From Clostridiales bacterium (GTDB taxonomy: Bacteria > Bacillota > Clostridia > Saccharofermentanales > DTU023): a stretch of DNA of 64,000 nucleotides. The notes beneath the pieces are model-generated. The model saw nothing but the letters and a program-made list of their open reading frames with translations, made no database searches and was not told the DNA's origin. Made by a program: the position numbers and the translations under genes. Numbering within the stretch: position 1 is the first letter of the stretch; each line of letters opens with the position of its first letter. Shown piece by piece: positions 45,922-54,754 of the stretch. Location of the stretch: positions 1 to 64,000 of the forward strand of contig JAQYCV010000039.1 of NCBI GenBank assembly GCA_028724525.1, given 5' to 3'.

Positions 45922-46943
45922 CCTACACACCCCGTATTGGCCCCAAGGATCAGGAGCGCTTCTATCGCATGGCTCAATTGGAGTGCGATCTGCGCGCAGA
46001 AGGCTTTAAGCAGATAGCTGGCTTGGATGAAGCGGGCAGAGGCCCTTTAGCGGGTCCTGTAGTAGCTGCTGCCTGCATACTCGATCCAGATCAGCCTATC
46101 TATGGCTTAAATGACTCCAAAAAGCTAACTCCAGCCAAAAGAGAATGGTTAGCCACTCAAATTAGGACCAAAGCTTCGGCTTATGCAATCGGTCTTGTAT
46201 CGCCCCAAAGAATTGATGAAATCAATATTTTGGAAGCAACAAAGGAAGCTATGGTTCAAGCTCTAGGCCAGCTCTCTACCCAACCAGATATCTTGGTCCT
46301 AGATGCCCTTTTCTTAAAAGCAATCTCTCTGCCCCAAAGATCGCTTGTCCAAGGGGATGCCCAGGTTAATTGCATCGCCGCGGCATCTATCTTAGCCAAG
46401 ACGGCTAGAGACCAAATTATGATAGAAGTAGACCAGGACTATCCCGGATATGGTTTTGCTCAGCATAAGGGCTATGGGACTCAGGCGCATTATGAGGCCA
46501 TAAGGCAAAAGGGTTTGTGCCCCCTCCACCGCTTAACTTTTCTCCATAAGTTAAAAGCAGGCAGGGGAGAGCCAAGCCCTGGACAGTGCAAGGGGCAGGC
46601 TGCCGAAGACCGAGTGGCCCAGCATTTGCTCGAACAAAATTATCAAATTTTGGAAAGGAACTTTAAACTGCCACCTTTTGCTGAGGTGGATATCATTGCG
46701 ACCAAGGCGGGACAGCTCTTTTTCGTCGAAGTGAAAGCACGGCAAGACCAGCCGGGCCTTTCCAGTGAGAGCCAAGCGATTAGAGCCTATGACCGGACCA
46801 AGCAAGCTAAGATAGCTCTAGTAGCCCAATATTATGCTGCTAGCCGCGGCTGGGACCAGGCGAAGTTACGTTTGCTTTTAGCTGCCTGCCAATTGACCCC
46901 CAAGGGTGAGGTGGAACACATTCGTTATTACGAGGCAGACTAG
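45918..46943 (+). CDS. RNase HII - YraN (UPF0102 nuclease-like) fusion
   Basis: N-terminus GLDEAGRGPLAGPVVAAACIL (RnhB); C-terminus GQAAEDRVAQHLLEQNYQILERNF...AEVDIIATKAGQLFFVEVKAR (YraN). Confidence 0.92.
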   Translation: MTYTPRIGPKDQERFYRMAQLECDLRAEGFKQIAGLDEAGRGPLAGPVVAAACILDPDQPIYGLNDSKKLTPAKREWLATQIRTKASAYAIGLVSPQRIDEINILEATKEAMVQALGQLSTQPDILVLDALFLKAISLPQRSLVQGDAQVNCIAAASILAKTARDQIMIEVDQDYPGYGFAQHKGYGTQAHYEAIRQKGLCPLHRLTFLHKLKAGRGEPSPGQCKGQAAEDRVAQHLLEQNYQILERNFKLPPFAEVDIIATKAGQLFFVEVKARQDQPGLSSESQAIRAYDRTKQAKIALVAQYYAASRGWDQAKLRLLLAACQLTPKGEVEHIRYYEAD

Positions 46944-47044
46944 AAAAGCTCCTTTTGCAACTACTAACAAGCCTTGATTTCTTTCCTCAGATCTCGAACT
47001 TATGCTATGATGTAAGGACAGCATGCGTATGCTTAGGAGGTTAT

Positions 47045-47773
47045 ATGAAACTCGATCGATATTCTAGCGTTCCTCTTTATGCCCAGCTTAGAGAGCTTAT
47101 TCTGGAGCGCATCCAAGACGGCACTTACGCCCCGGGTGAGAAAGTTCCTTCGGAAATGGAATTTTGTAAAGCCCTCGACCTCTCTCGTCCGACGGTCAGG
47201 CAGGCTGTGGCTGAGCTTGTGGCAGACGGTGTGCTGGAAATCCATAAAGGTAAGGGAACCTTTGTTGCGGGCGAAGCAGAACGCATAATGATTCCTCACT
47301 TTACCGCCTTGTCTTTCTCTTTTCTTAACCTCAATTCCTATGACAATATTGGCTTAAAGCCCATTAAGTTGCTTGAATCCGATAAGGAAATGGATGCAAT
47401 TTTCCAAATGCAGGATAGTCAAGGCCATCCAGGCTACTGGCTGGCAGAATGGCCCTTAATAATCGAGCATGAAACCATGGGCAATTGTCAGTCTTATATA
47501 CCTGTCCAGCTTTTCCCGGACTTGGGCCAGTCCGTTGCAGCTGGCAAACGTATGATTGATATTAAATCCAATAAATATGCTTATCTACCTCAAAAAGGTA
47601 GCTTAAACTTGGTGGCCAGGCCTGCTCGCAATAAGGAGGCTTCTATCTTAAATGTTCCCCGTAGGTCTTATATCCTCGCCATGGAAGGGTCGCTCTTTGC
47701 ACGTTCTGGCCACGTCTGTGAGGCCTTACGTATTATTTTGCGCCCAGACCTGATTGGAGTAGAGATTAACTAG
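47045..47773 (+). CDS. GntR family transcriptional regulator with UTRA-like C-terminus
   Basis: Start ATG 47045 with AGGAGG; VPLYAQLRELILERIQDGTYAPGEKVPSEMEFCKALDLSRPTVRQAV. Confidence 0.88.
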   Translation: MKLDRYSSVPLYAQLRELILERIQDGTYAPGEKVPSEMEFCKALDLSRPTVRQAVAELVADGVLEIHKGKGTFVAGEAERIMIPHFTALSFSFLNLNSYDNIGLKPIKLLESDKEMDAIFQMQDSQGHPGYWLAEWPLIIEHETMGNCQSYIPVQLFPDLGQSVAAGKRMIDIKSNKYAYLPQKGSLNLVARPARNKEASILNVPRRSYILAMEGSLFARSGHVCEALRIILRPDLIGVEIN

Positions 47774-47777
47774 TACC

Positions 47778-48929
47778 GTGTCCCATTATTTTGATCAAAC
47801 AGCTACTGGTGACCTTGATCCGGAGCTTTTAGAACTCTATATTGAGTCCCTACGCAAGTATCCCGCCAATCCTGCCACCCGTTACGCTAGTGGTCAGTTT
47901 GCTAAATCTGCTTTGGATGAAGCAAAAGCACGGATATCTCGCGCGCTTAACTGCCTGCCCAGCGAGGTCATTTTTACCTCCTCAGGGACCGAATCCATTA
48001 ATACCGTGATTAAAAGTGTAAGCCTGCAAACCCGGTCGCGAGATGGCTTGCTTCTGGCTCCTGCTGCAGAACATCCAGCAACTAGTCAAAGTCTAAATTT
48101 TGCAGCCACGGAGCTAGGACGGAGAGTAGCCTACCTACCTCTCCGGCAAAGAAGTTTTGACCTAGACCTGCTCGAGGATAGCTTGGAAAAGGAGAGAATA
48201 GACCTCTTTAGTTCTGTCTATGTAAATAATTTAACGGGGGCAGTTTATCCCATTCACGATATAGCAGCTCTGATTAGAAAGAAAGCGCCCCAAGCCCGCA
48301 TCCATGTAGATGCCGTTCAAGCACTGGGTAAATGCGAGATAAACTTTGCTGCCTTGGATGTTGACTATCTATCCCTGAGTTTACATAAAGTAGGCTGCCC
48401 TAAAGGGGCAGGTCTTCTCCTTGCAAATTATAAAAAGCCTTTTATTCCTTTGCTACATGGAGGGGGGCAAGAAGAGGGTAGGCGGTCCTCTACAGAAAAC
48501 CCTGCTCTGGCTTTAGTTTCAGCATTAGCAGTAGAAAAGGCTGTAGCGGGATATACCGACCGATTTAAAAAAGTCTCAAAATTGAGAGATGCTTTTTTGA
48601 TTGCCTTGCAGGAGGAAGTAGACCCCAAATTCACTTATGAGCTTCTGGCACCAGACTCTGCTGTTCCCCATATTGTTCCTTTGTATATCCCGGGCCTGCG
48701 GGCCCAGAACATTCAAACGGTGTTATCTCAAGCAGGTTGGGAAATTGGTATTGGGTCCGCCTGTTCTTCCAGCAAACTAAAGACCCCGCAAGCTCTCTTA
48801 GACCTTGGCCTGACTCCAGACCAAAGCCTACATTTCCTCCGGGTCAGTCTGAGCGCTCATCATACGACAGAAGAAGTCATTGGCCTGGCAAAGCAAATTG
48901 CCCAGGCTGTGAAAGCCTACGCCATTTAG
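47778..48929 (+). CDS. cysteine desulfurase family protein (NifS-like), thiI-associated
   Basis: PLP aminotransferase class V; SLHKVGCPKG, IGSACSSSK; GTG start; precedes thiI. Confidence 0.9.
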   Translation: MSHYFDQTATGDLDPELLELYIESLRKYPANPATRYASGQFAKSALDEAKARISRALNCLPSEVIFTSSGTESINTVIKSVSLQTRSRDGLLLAPAAEHPATSQSLNFAATELGRRVAYLPLRQRSFDLDLLEDSLEKERIDLFSSVYVNNLTGAVYPIHDIAALIRKKAPQARIHVDAVQALGKCEINFAALDVDYLSLSLHKVGCPKGAGLLLANYKKPFIPLLHGGGQEEGRRSSTENPALALVSALAVEKAVAGYTDRFKKVSKLRDAFLIALQEEVDPKFTYELLAPDSAVPHIVPLYIPGLRAQNIQTVLSQAGWEIGIGSACSSSKLKTPQALLDLGLTPDQSLHFLRVSLSAHHTTEEVIGLAKQIAQAVKAYAI

Positions 48930-48975
48930 TTGAACACCTATATTGGGGGCAAGATGATGGCTATTACCGTATAGG

Positions 48976-50208
48976 ATGGAAAAATATATGCAAAACCCGA
49001 CAACATATTATCGTGAGCTGATCTTAGTGCGGATAGGGGAGATCGCCCTCAAGGGACTTAACCGTGGTCGCTTTGAAAAGCAACTTTTAAAAAATCTCGA
49101 ATACCGACTTCGCCATGAAGGTTCATTCAAAATATCACGTGCTGATTCGCGCATTTGGATTGAAGCGGGAGATGACCAGCAGACGCTTGATACGGATGCT
49201 GCCCTTACGGCAGTTCAAGATGTATTTGGCTATGTTTCTGCTAGCCCTGTGCGGAAGTTTCTCTTGGATTTGAATCTGTTAGATTCCAATGTTCTAAAGC
49301 TGGCAGATGAGAAATTTGCTGACGGCCAAAAGCACAGCTTTAAGATTGAAGTGAAGCGGGTCAATAAAGACTTTCCCTTAAAAACCTATGATTTAGCTGT
49401 CCGCTTAGGCGAACTCATTTTAGATCATTTTCCCGACCAGGCCTTTGTCGATGTACATGAGCCTGAAGTCACTTTTTATCTGGAAGTACGTGAGGACTTT
49501 TACCTCTACACCGAGATTATTCCAGGGCGTAAAGGCCTTCCTGTGGGTATGGGGGGGCGGGGCATGCTCATGCTATCCGGAGGGATTGATAGTCCTGTGG
49601 CGGGCTATATGATGGCTTCCCGGGGCATGAGGCTTTCCGCTGTTTATTTCCATACCTTTCCCTATACCAGTGAAGAGGCCAAGCAGAAAGTCGTAGACCT
49701 CGCTAAGATCCTTACACGTTATTCAGGAGACCTAGACCTCCATATTGTGGACTTTACCTCTACCCAACTGGCGCTCAATGAAGCCTGTCCCGAAGATATG
49801 ATGACTATTGTAATGCGCCGCATGATGATCCGAATTGCCCAGGCCATTGCTAAAGAAGAGAAGATTCCCGCCCTTATTTCGGGCGAGAGTATGGGCCAGG
49901 TGGCCAGCCAGACTTTGGAGGCCCTGGCCTGCACAGATAGGGTGGCGGAAATGCCTATCTTTAGGCCCTTAATTGGCATGGATAAAGATTCCACAATAGC
50001 CTTGGCTAGAAATATTGGTAGTTTTAAAACCTCTATCCTGCCTTATGAGGACTGCTGTACTGTATTCGTCGCGAAGCACCCCAAGACACACCCCCGCCTC
50101 AGTGATGCGGAAAGGGCAGAGAAGCATCTAGATATTTTGGGCTTGACCTTAGATTCTGTCCAAAAAACAGCGAGAATACGGCTTAGATTAGCTGATAACA
50201 TCCTCTAG
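48976..50208 (+). CDS. thiI: tRNA 4-thiouridine synthase ThiI (no rhodanese domain)
   Basis: THUMP domain; MLMLSGGIDSPVAGYMMASRGM PP-loop. Confidence 0.93.
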   Translation: MEKYMQNPTTYYRELILVRIGEIALKGLNRGRFEKQLLKNLEYRLRHEGSFKISRADSRIWIEAGDDQQTLDTDAALTAVQDVFGYVSASPVRKFLLDLNLLDSNVLKLADEKFADGQKHSFKIEVKRVNKDFPLKTYDLAVRLGELILDHFPDQAFVDVHEPEVTFYLEVREDFYLYTEIIPGRKGLPVGMGGRGMLMLSGGIDSPVAGYMMASRGMRLSAVYFHTFPYTSEEAKQKVVDLAKILTRYSGDLDLHIVDFTSTQLALNEACPEDMMTIVMRRMMIRIAQAIAKEEKIPALISGESMGQVASQTLEALACTDRVAEMPIFRPLIGMDKDSTIALARNIGSFKTSILPYEDCCTVFVAKHPKTHPRLSDAERAEKHLDILGLTLDSVQKTARIRLRLADNIL

Positions 50209-50237
50209 CCAGCACTAATTAGAGTTACCCTCGTTTG

Positions 50238-50271
50238 CCATATATTTGCCTTGAAGAGAGCAAATATATGG
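50238..50271 (+). promoter_or_regulatory. 12-bp perfect inverted repeat in the glyA promoter region
   Basis: CCATATATTTGC-N10-GCAAATATATGG. Confidence 0.6.
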
Positions 50272-50310
50272 TAGAATAAACACACTGCATAAATACCTAG
50301 GAGGCATTCC

Positions 50311-51552
50311 ATGTACGAACACATTAAATCTACTGATCCCCAAGTTTATGAAGCCATTATGGATGAGCTGAAGCGCCAGCAAACCCACATTGAGTTAATC
50401 GCTTCAGAAAACTTTGTTTCCGAAGCCGTTTTAGAAGCAAACGGCTCTGTACTCACCAATAAATATGCTGAGGGTTACCCCGGCAAACGCTATTACGGTG
50501 GCTGTGAGTACGTTGACGTAGTAGAGGACATTGCTCGTGACCGCCTGAAAGAAATTTTTGGTTGCGATCATGCGAACGTCCAGCCCCACTCTGGCGCTAA
50601 TGCCAATATGGCCGTTTATTTTGCTCTCTGCCAACCTGGCGACAAGATCCTAGGTATGGAGCTGGCCCATGGTGGTCACCTGACCCACGGCATGAAGATC
50701 AATATCTCCGGTAAATACTTTGAGGCTCACTCCTATCAAGTTCGCCGCGATACCATGGAAATTGACTATGATGATCTGCGTCAAAAAGCCCATGATGTTA
50801 AACCTAAGCTTATCGTCGCAGGTGCATCTGCTTATCCTCGGGCTATCGACTTTAAGAAATTCCGTGAAATTGCGGACGAAGTTGGCGCTTATCTCTGGGT
50901 TGACATGGCTCACATCGCAGGCCTGGTTGCTGCCGGCCTCCATATGAATCCCGTGCCCTACGCTGATGTTGTAACCTCAACTACCCATAAGACCCTGCGT
51001 GGTCCTCGTGGCGGTATCATCCTCTGCAAGCAAGAATTAGCTAAGAAGATTGACTCTGCTGTCTTCCCTGGCCTGCAAGGTGGCCCCCTCATGCATATTA
51101 TCGCTGGTAAGGCTGTTTCCTTCGGTGAAGCTATGAAGCCAGAATTCAAGGCCTATCAAAAACAGGTTGTAGATAATGCTCAAGCCCTGGCAAAGGGTCT
51201 CCTGAACAGAAAGGTAAACCTCTGCACCGGTGGCACCGACAACCACCTGATTTTGATCAACCTGACTGGCACTGGCGTAACGGGTAAGACCCTGCAGGAA
51301 AACCTGGATAAGGTTCACATCACGGCCAATAAGAATGGTATCCCCTTTGATACCGAAAAGCCCACCATTACCTCTGGCCTTCGCATCGGCACTCCCGCTG
51401 TCACCAGCCGTGGCATGAATGAAGCTGATATGGATGAGATTGCTGACCTCATCAGCCTTGCCATCTATGATTTTGATAATAAGGAAGAAGAGATCCGTCA
51501 ACGTGCTGATGCCCTGCTGGCAAAGCATCCTCTCTATAAGGACTTCCATTAA
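50311..51552 (+). CDS. glyA: serine hydroxymethyltransferase
   Basis: [32 protein letters not shown]. Confidence 0.97.
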   Translation: MYEHIKSTDPQVYEAIMDELKRQQTHIELIASENFVSEAVLEANGSVLTNKYAEGYPGKRYYGGCEYVDVVEDIARDRLKEIFGCDHANVQPHSGANANMAVYFALCQPGDKILGMELAHGGHLTHGMKINISGKYFEAHSYQVRRDTMEIDYDDLRQKAHDVKPKLIVAGASAYPRAIDFKKFREIADEVGAYLWVDMAHIAGLVAAGLHMNPVPYADVVTSTTHKTLRGPRGGIILCKQELAKKIDSAVFPGLQGGPLMHIIAGKAVSFGEAMKPEFKAYQKQVVDNAQALAKGLLNRKVNLCTGGTDNHLILINLTGTGVTGKTLQENLDKVHITANKNGIPFDTEKPTITSGLRIGTPAVTSRGMNEADMDEIADLISLAIYDFDNKEEEIRQRADALLAKHPLYKDFH

Positions 51553-51557
51553 ACTTT

Positions 51558-52865
51558 ATGCCTGATGGTTCTCAAAAAACAGAACCCCTTGCATATCGCA
51601 TGGCTCCCAGGACGCTGGCCGAATATATCGGCCAGCGTCATATTTTAGGGCCTGGGAAAATGCTGCGGAGGATGATCGAGTCAGATCAAATGTCCTCTAT
51701 CATCCTTTTTGGCCCGCCGGGATCTGGCAAAACCTCCTTGGCCCGGGTCATTGCCCAAAACAGTAAACGCCCCTTTTACAAGATAAATGCCGTGACCTCC
51801 GGGGTAGGGGATATCAAGGCCGTCATTGCAGATAGCCGTAATCCTTTTCTGTGTCCGGAAGGGAGGGCTATTGCTTTTATTGACGAGATCCACCGCTTTA
51901 ATAAGGCCCAGCAGGACGCCCTCCTGCCTGCTGTTGAGGAAGGTTCCATCATTTTAATTGGCGCGACAACGGAGAATCCTTTCTTTGAAGTCAACAAAGC
52001 CTTGCTTTCTAGATCTACTGTCTTCCAGCTTTATCCTTTAAACTCGGAGGAGATTGGCCAGGTTTTAGACCAGGCCCTGCAAGATGCTGAGCGGGGCTAC
52101 GGCCAAGTTAAGATCAAACTTGAGCCTGAAGCACGTGCTTTTTTAGAGGACGCTAGCAGGGGAGATGCCCGAGTGGCGCTTAGGGCTTTAGAGCTCGCTG
52201 TGACGACTACTCCAGCTAATTCAGAAGGGATAAGAGTCTTAAGTCTTGACGTGATGGGGGACTGTTTGCAGCAATCACCCCTCCGTTATGACAAGGCGGG
52301 CGAAGGCCACTATGATACGATCTCGGCTTTTATTAAATCTATGCGGGGGTCAGACCCCGATGCTGCCCTGCATTATTTGGCTCGTATGCTGGAAAGTGGG
52401 GAAGACCCCAATTTTATTGCTCGTCGGATCGTCATTTGTGCGGCCGAAGATGTAGGCCTGGCTAATCCCCAAATTCTGACACTTTGTATGTCGGCCTGGG
52501 ATGCCGTTAGGGCTGTTGGCATGCCAGAAGCCCGGATCATCCTATCCATGGCAGTCGTGCTTGTCGCTTCCTCACCCAAGTCTAACTCTGCCTACCTGGC
52601 TATAGACGAGGCCTTAGCGGATGTACGCAAGGGCAAGATTGGGGAAGTGCCCTTTCATCTGCGTAATGCGCCGGTTGAGGGCATGCCGGACTTGTCCTAC
52701 GGTGAGGGCTATCTTTATAGCCATGATTTCCCCCTGCATGTCTCCAAACAGGTCTATTTGCCTGAGCCCTTGAGAGACAAGGTCTATTATGTGCCAGGTG
52801 AACTGGGTTATGAAAAACAAATTCAGACCTGGTTGGACAAGATAGCACCTTATTTAGGCAAATAG
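51558..52865 (+). CDS. rarA: replication-associated recombination protein RarA (MgsA AAA+ ATPase)
   Basis: GPPGSGKTSLARVIA, FIDEIHRFNKAQQDALLPAVE. Confidence 0.94.
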   Translation: MPDGSQKTEPLAYRMAPRTLAEYIGQRHILGPGKMLRRMIESDQMSSIILFGPPGSGKTSLARVIAQNSKRPFYKINAVTSGVGDIKAVIADSRNPFLCPEGRAIAFIDEIHRFNKAQQDALLPAVEEGSIILIGATTENPFFEVNKALLSRSTVFQLYPLNSEEIGQVLDQALQDAERGYGQVKIKLEPEARAFLEDASRGDARVALRALELAVTTTPANSEGIRVLSLDVMGDCLQQSPLRYDKAGEGHYDTISAFIKSMRGSDPDAALHYLARMLESGEDPNFIARRIVICAAEDVGLANPQILTLCMSAWDAVRAVGMPEARIILSMAVVLVASSPKSNSAYLAIDEALADVRKGKIGEVPFHLRNAPVEGMPDLSYGEGYLYSHDFPLHVSKQVYLPEPLRDKVYYVPGELGYEKQIQTWLDKIAPYLGK

Positions 52866-52895
52866 CTCCTTCTGTCTACCCCTATACGCCTATCT

Positions 52896-52911
52896 AGTAA
52901 CTAGTGTTACT
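52896..52911. promoter_or_regulatory. palindrome AGTAAC-tagt-GTTACT upstream of iscS
   Basis: Perfect 6-bp half-sites. Confidence 0.35.
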
Positions 52912-52962
52912 TGTGGCTTACTGGGCCTTATTTAAAATAATTGTGTAGTATTTTAGCTTGTC

Positions 52963-52982
52963 CCCAGTAGCGATATACTGGG
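52963..52982. promoter_or_regulatory. inverted repeat CCCAGTA-gcgata-TACTGGG overlapping a possible -10 of iscS
   Basis: Perfect 7-bp half-sites; contains TATACT (52974-52979). Confidence 0.45.
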
Positions 52983-53006
52983 CGCAAATACAAATATGGA
53001 GTAGAT

Positions 53007-54227
53007 ATGAGCCAGCCAAAACGCAGATATTTTGATCATGCGGCCACAACTGATGTGCGCCCGGAAGTCCTCGAAGCGATTGTAGATGTATACAAGAATC
53101 ACTATGGCAATCCTTCCAGCTTTTATAAGGAGGGCCATGAGGCAGAAGATTTAATGCTGGATGCCCGTCAGCGGGTAGCTAAGAATATCAATGCTAAGCC
53201 CGAGGAAATCTTTTTTACCTCTTGTGGCACTGAATCTGACAACTGGGCCCTTAAAGGTACAGCTTTTGCTTTGCAGAAAAAAGGTAAGCATATTATTACC
53301 AGCAAAATCGAGCATCACGCGATCTTGCACACAGCGGAATGGCTAGAAAAGCATGGCTTTGAAGTCACTTACTTGGATGTAGATCAGTACGGCATGGTGA
53401 GCCCCGAAGATGTCGAAGCGGCCATGCGGGATGATACTATTTTGGTCTCTATTATGGCGGCTAACAATGAGGTGGGGACTTTACAGCCCATCAAGGAAAT
53501 TGGCGCCATTTGCAAGGCCCATAAGGTGCGCTTCCATTCGGATGCTGTCCAAGCTCTGGGGGCCATTCCGATTGATGTTGAAGATCTCGGCGTGGATATG
53601 ATGTCTTTTTCAGCTCATAAGCTTTACGGTCCTAAAGGCGTGGGTGTTATGTACTTGCGTAAGGGCAATCGCATTGATAACCTGTTGCATGGTGGGGCCC
53701 AGGAGAAGGCAAAGCGGGGCGGTACAGAAAATGTAGCCCTCATCCAAGGTTTTGCTAAGGCTTTAGATCTTGCCGTGGCAGGCCTTGCCGAAGAATCCAA
53801 AAGACAGATTGCCTTGCGCGACCGTTTGATTAAGGCTATTGCGACAAGCATTCCTTATGCCAAGTTGAATGGCCATCCCACTAAGCGGCTACCCAATAAT
53901 GTCAACTTCTCCTTCGAATTTATTGAAGGGGAGTCCATGCTCATTATGTTGGATTACCAAGGCTTTGCTTGCTCTTCTGGCTCTGCCTGTACCTCAGCCT
54001 CTCTAGATCCTTCTCATGTCCTCCTGGCTATGGGTATGCCTCATGAAGTGGCCCATGGTTCCTTGCGCCTAACCATTGGGCGGGAGACCCAAGAAGAAGA
54101 TATTGATGCCTTGGCTCAAGCTTTACCCCCTATCATTCAGCGTTTGCGTGAGATGTCTCCCCTTTGGGAAGACTGGGAAAAGGGCAAAATTAAGAAGTCC
54201 CTGATACCGGAATATACGCAATATTAA
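53007..54227 (+). CDS. iscS: cysteine desulfurase (IscS/NifS type)
   Basis: FDHAATTDVRPEVLEA, SAHKLYGPKGVG, CSSGSACTSASLDPSHVL; followed by iscU. Confidence 0.93.
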   Translation: MSQPKRRYFDHAATTDVRPEVLEAIVDVYKNHYGNPSSFYKEGHEAEDLMLDARQRVAKNINAKPEEIFFTSCGTESDNWALKGTAFALQKKGKHIITSKIEHHAILHTAEWLEKHGFEVTYLDVDQYGMVSPEDVEAAMRDDTILVSIMAANNEVGTLQPIKEIGAICKAHKVRFHSDAVQALGAIPIDVEDLGVDMMSFSAHKLYGPKGVGVMYLRKGNRIDNLLHGGAQEKAKRGGTENVALIQGFAKALDLAVAGLAEESKRQIALRDRLIKAIATSIPYAKLNGHPTKRLPNNVNFSFEFIEGESMLIMLDYQGFACSSGSACTSASLDPSHVLLAMGMPHEVAHGSLRLTIGRETQEEDIDALAQALPPIIQRLREMSPLWEDWEKGKIKKSLIPEYTQY

Positions 54228-54247
54228 GTTCAGAAAGGATTAACTAT

Positions 54248-54727
54248 ATGCAATACACAGAAAAAGTTATGGATCACTTCATGCACCCCCGTAACATGGG
54301 GGAAATCCCCGATGCCACCACTTCTGGTGAAGTGGGCAACCCTGTCTGCGGCGATATTATGAAGATTGACCTCAAGATTGAAAATGATATTGTAACCGAT
54401 GCTAAATTTAAAACCTTTGGTTGTGGCACAGCGATCGCCACTTCCTCTATGGCTACGGAGATGATTATCGGCAAACCGATTGATGAAGTTTTGGAACTTA
54501 CCAATAAATCTGTTGCAGAATCCCTTGATGGTCTGCCTCCTGTTAAAATGCACTGCTCAGTCTTAGCCGAGCAGGCAGTTAAAGCAGCCTTAAAGAAGTA
54601 TTTAGAAGAAAATGGTAAGATGACAGCTGAACGGGAAAAATACTTCAAAATCCTTGCAGAAGAGGATGAGCATGCTGGTCCCTCCGTCTACGAATATGTA
54701 GACGAAGCAGGAGAGAGCAAGAAGTAA
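54248..54727 (+). CDS. iscU: Fe-S cluster scaffold protein IscU/NifU-like
   Basis: MQYTEKVMDHFMHPRNMGEIPDA, VCGDIM, FGCGTAIA, MHCSVLA. Confidence 0.93.
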   Translation: MQYTEKVMDHFMHPRNMGEIPDATTSGEVGNPVCGDIMKIDLKIENDIVTDAKFKTFGCGTAIATSSMATEMIIGKPIDEVLELTNKSVAESLDGLPPVKMHCSVLAEQAVKAALKKYLEENGKMTAEREKYFKILAEEDEHAGPSVYEYVDEAGESKK

Positions 54728-54754
54728 GTTAATCCAATCAAAGGAGAAGATGAT

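Noticed and set aside
51037-51549. 170-aa minus-strand ORF inside glyA
   Set aside because: Antisense to a highly conserved gene; no RBS or known family.
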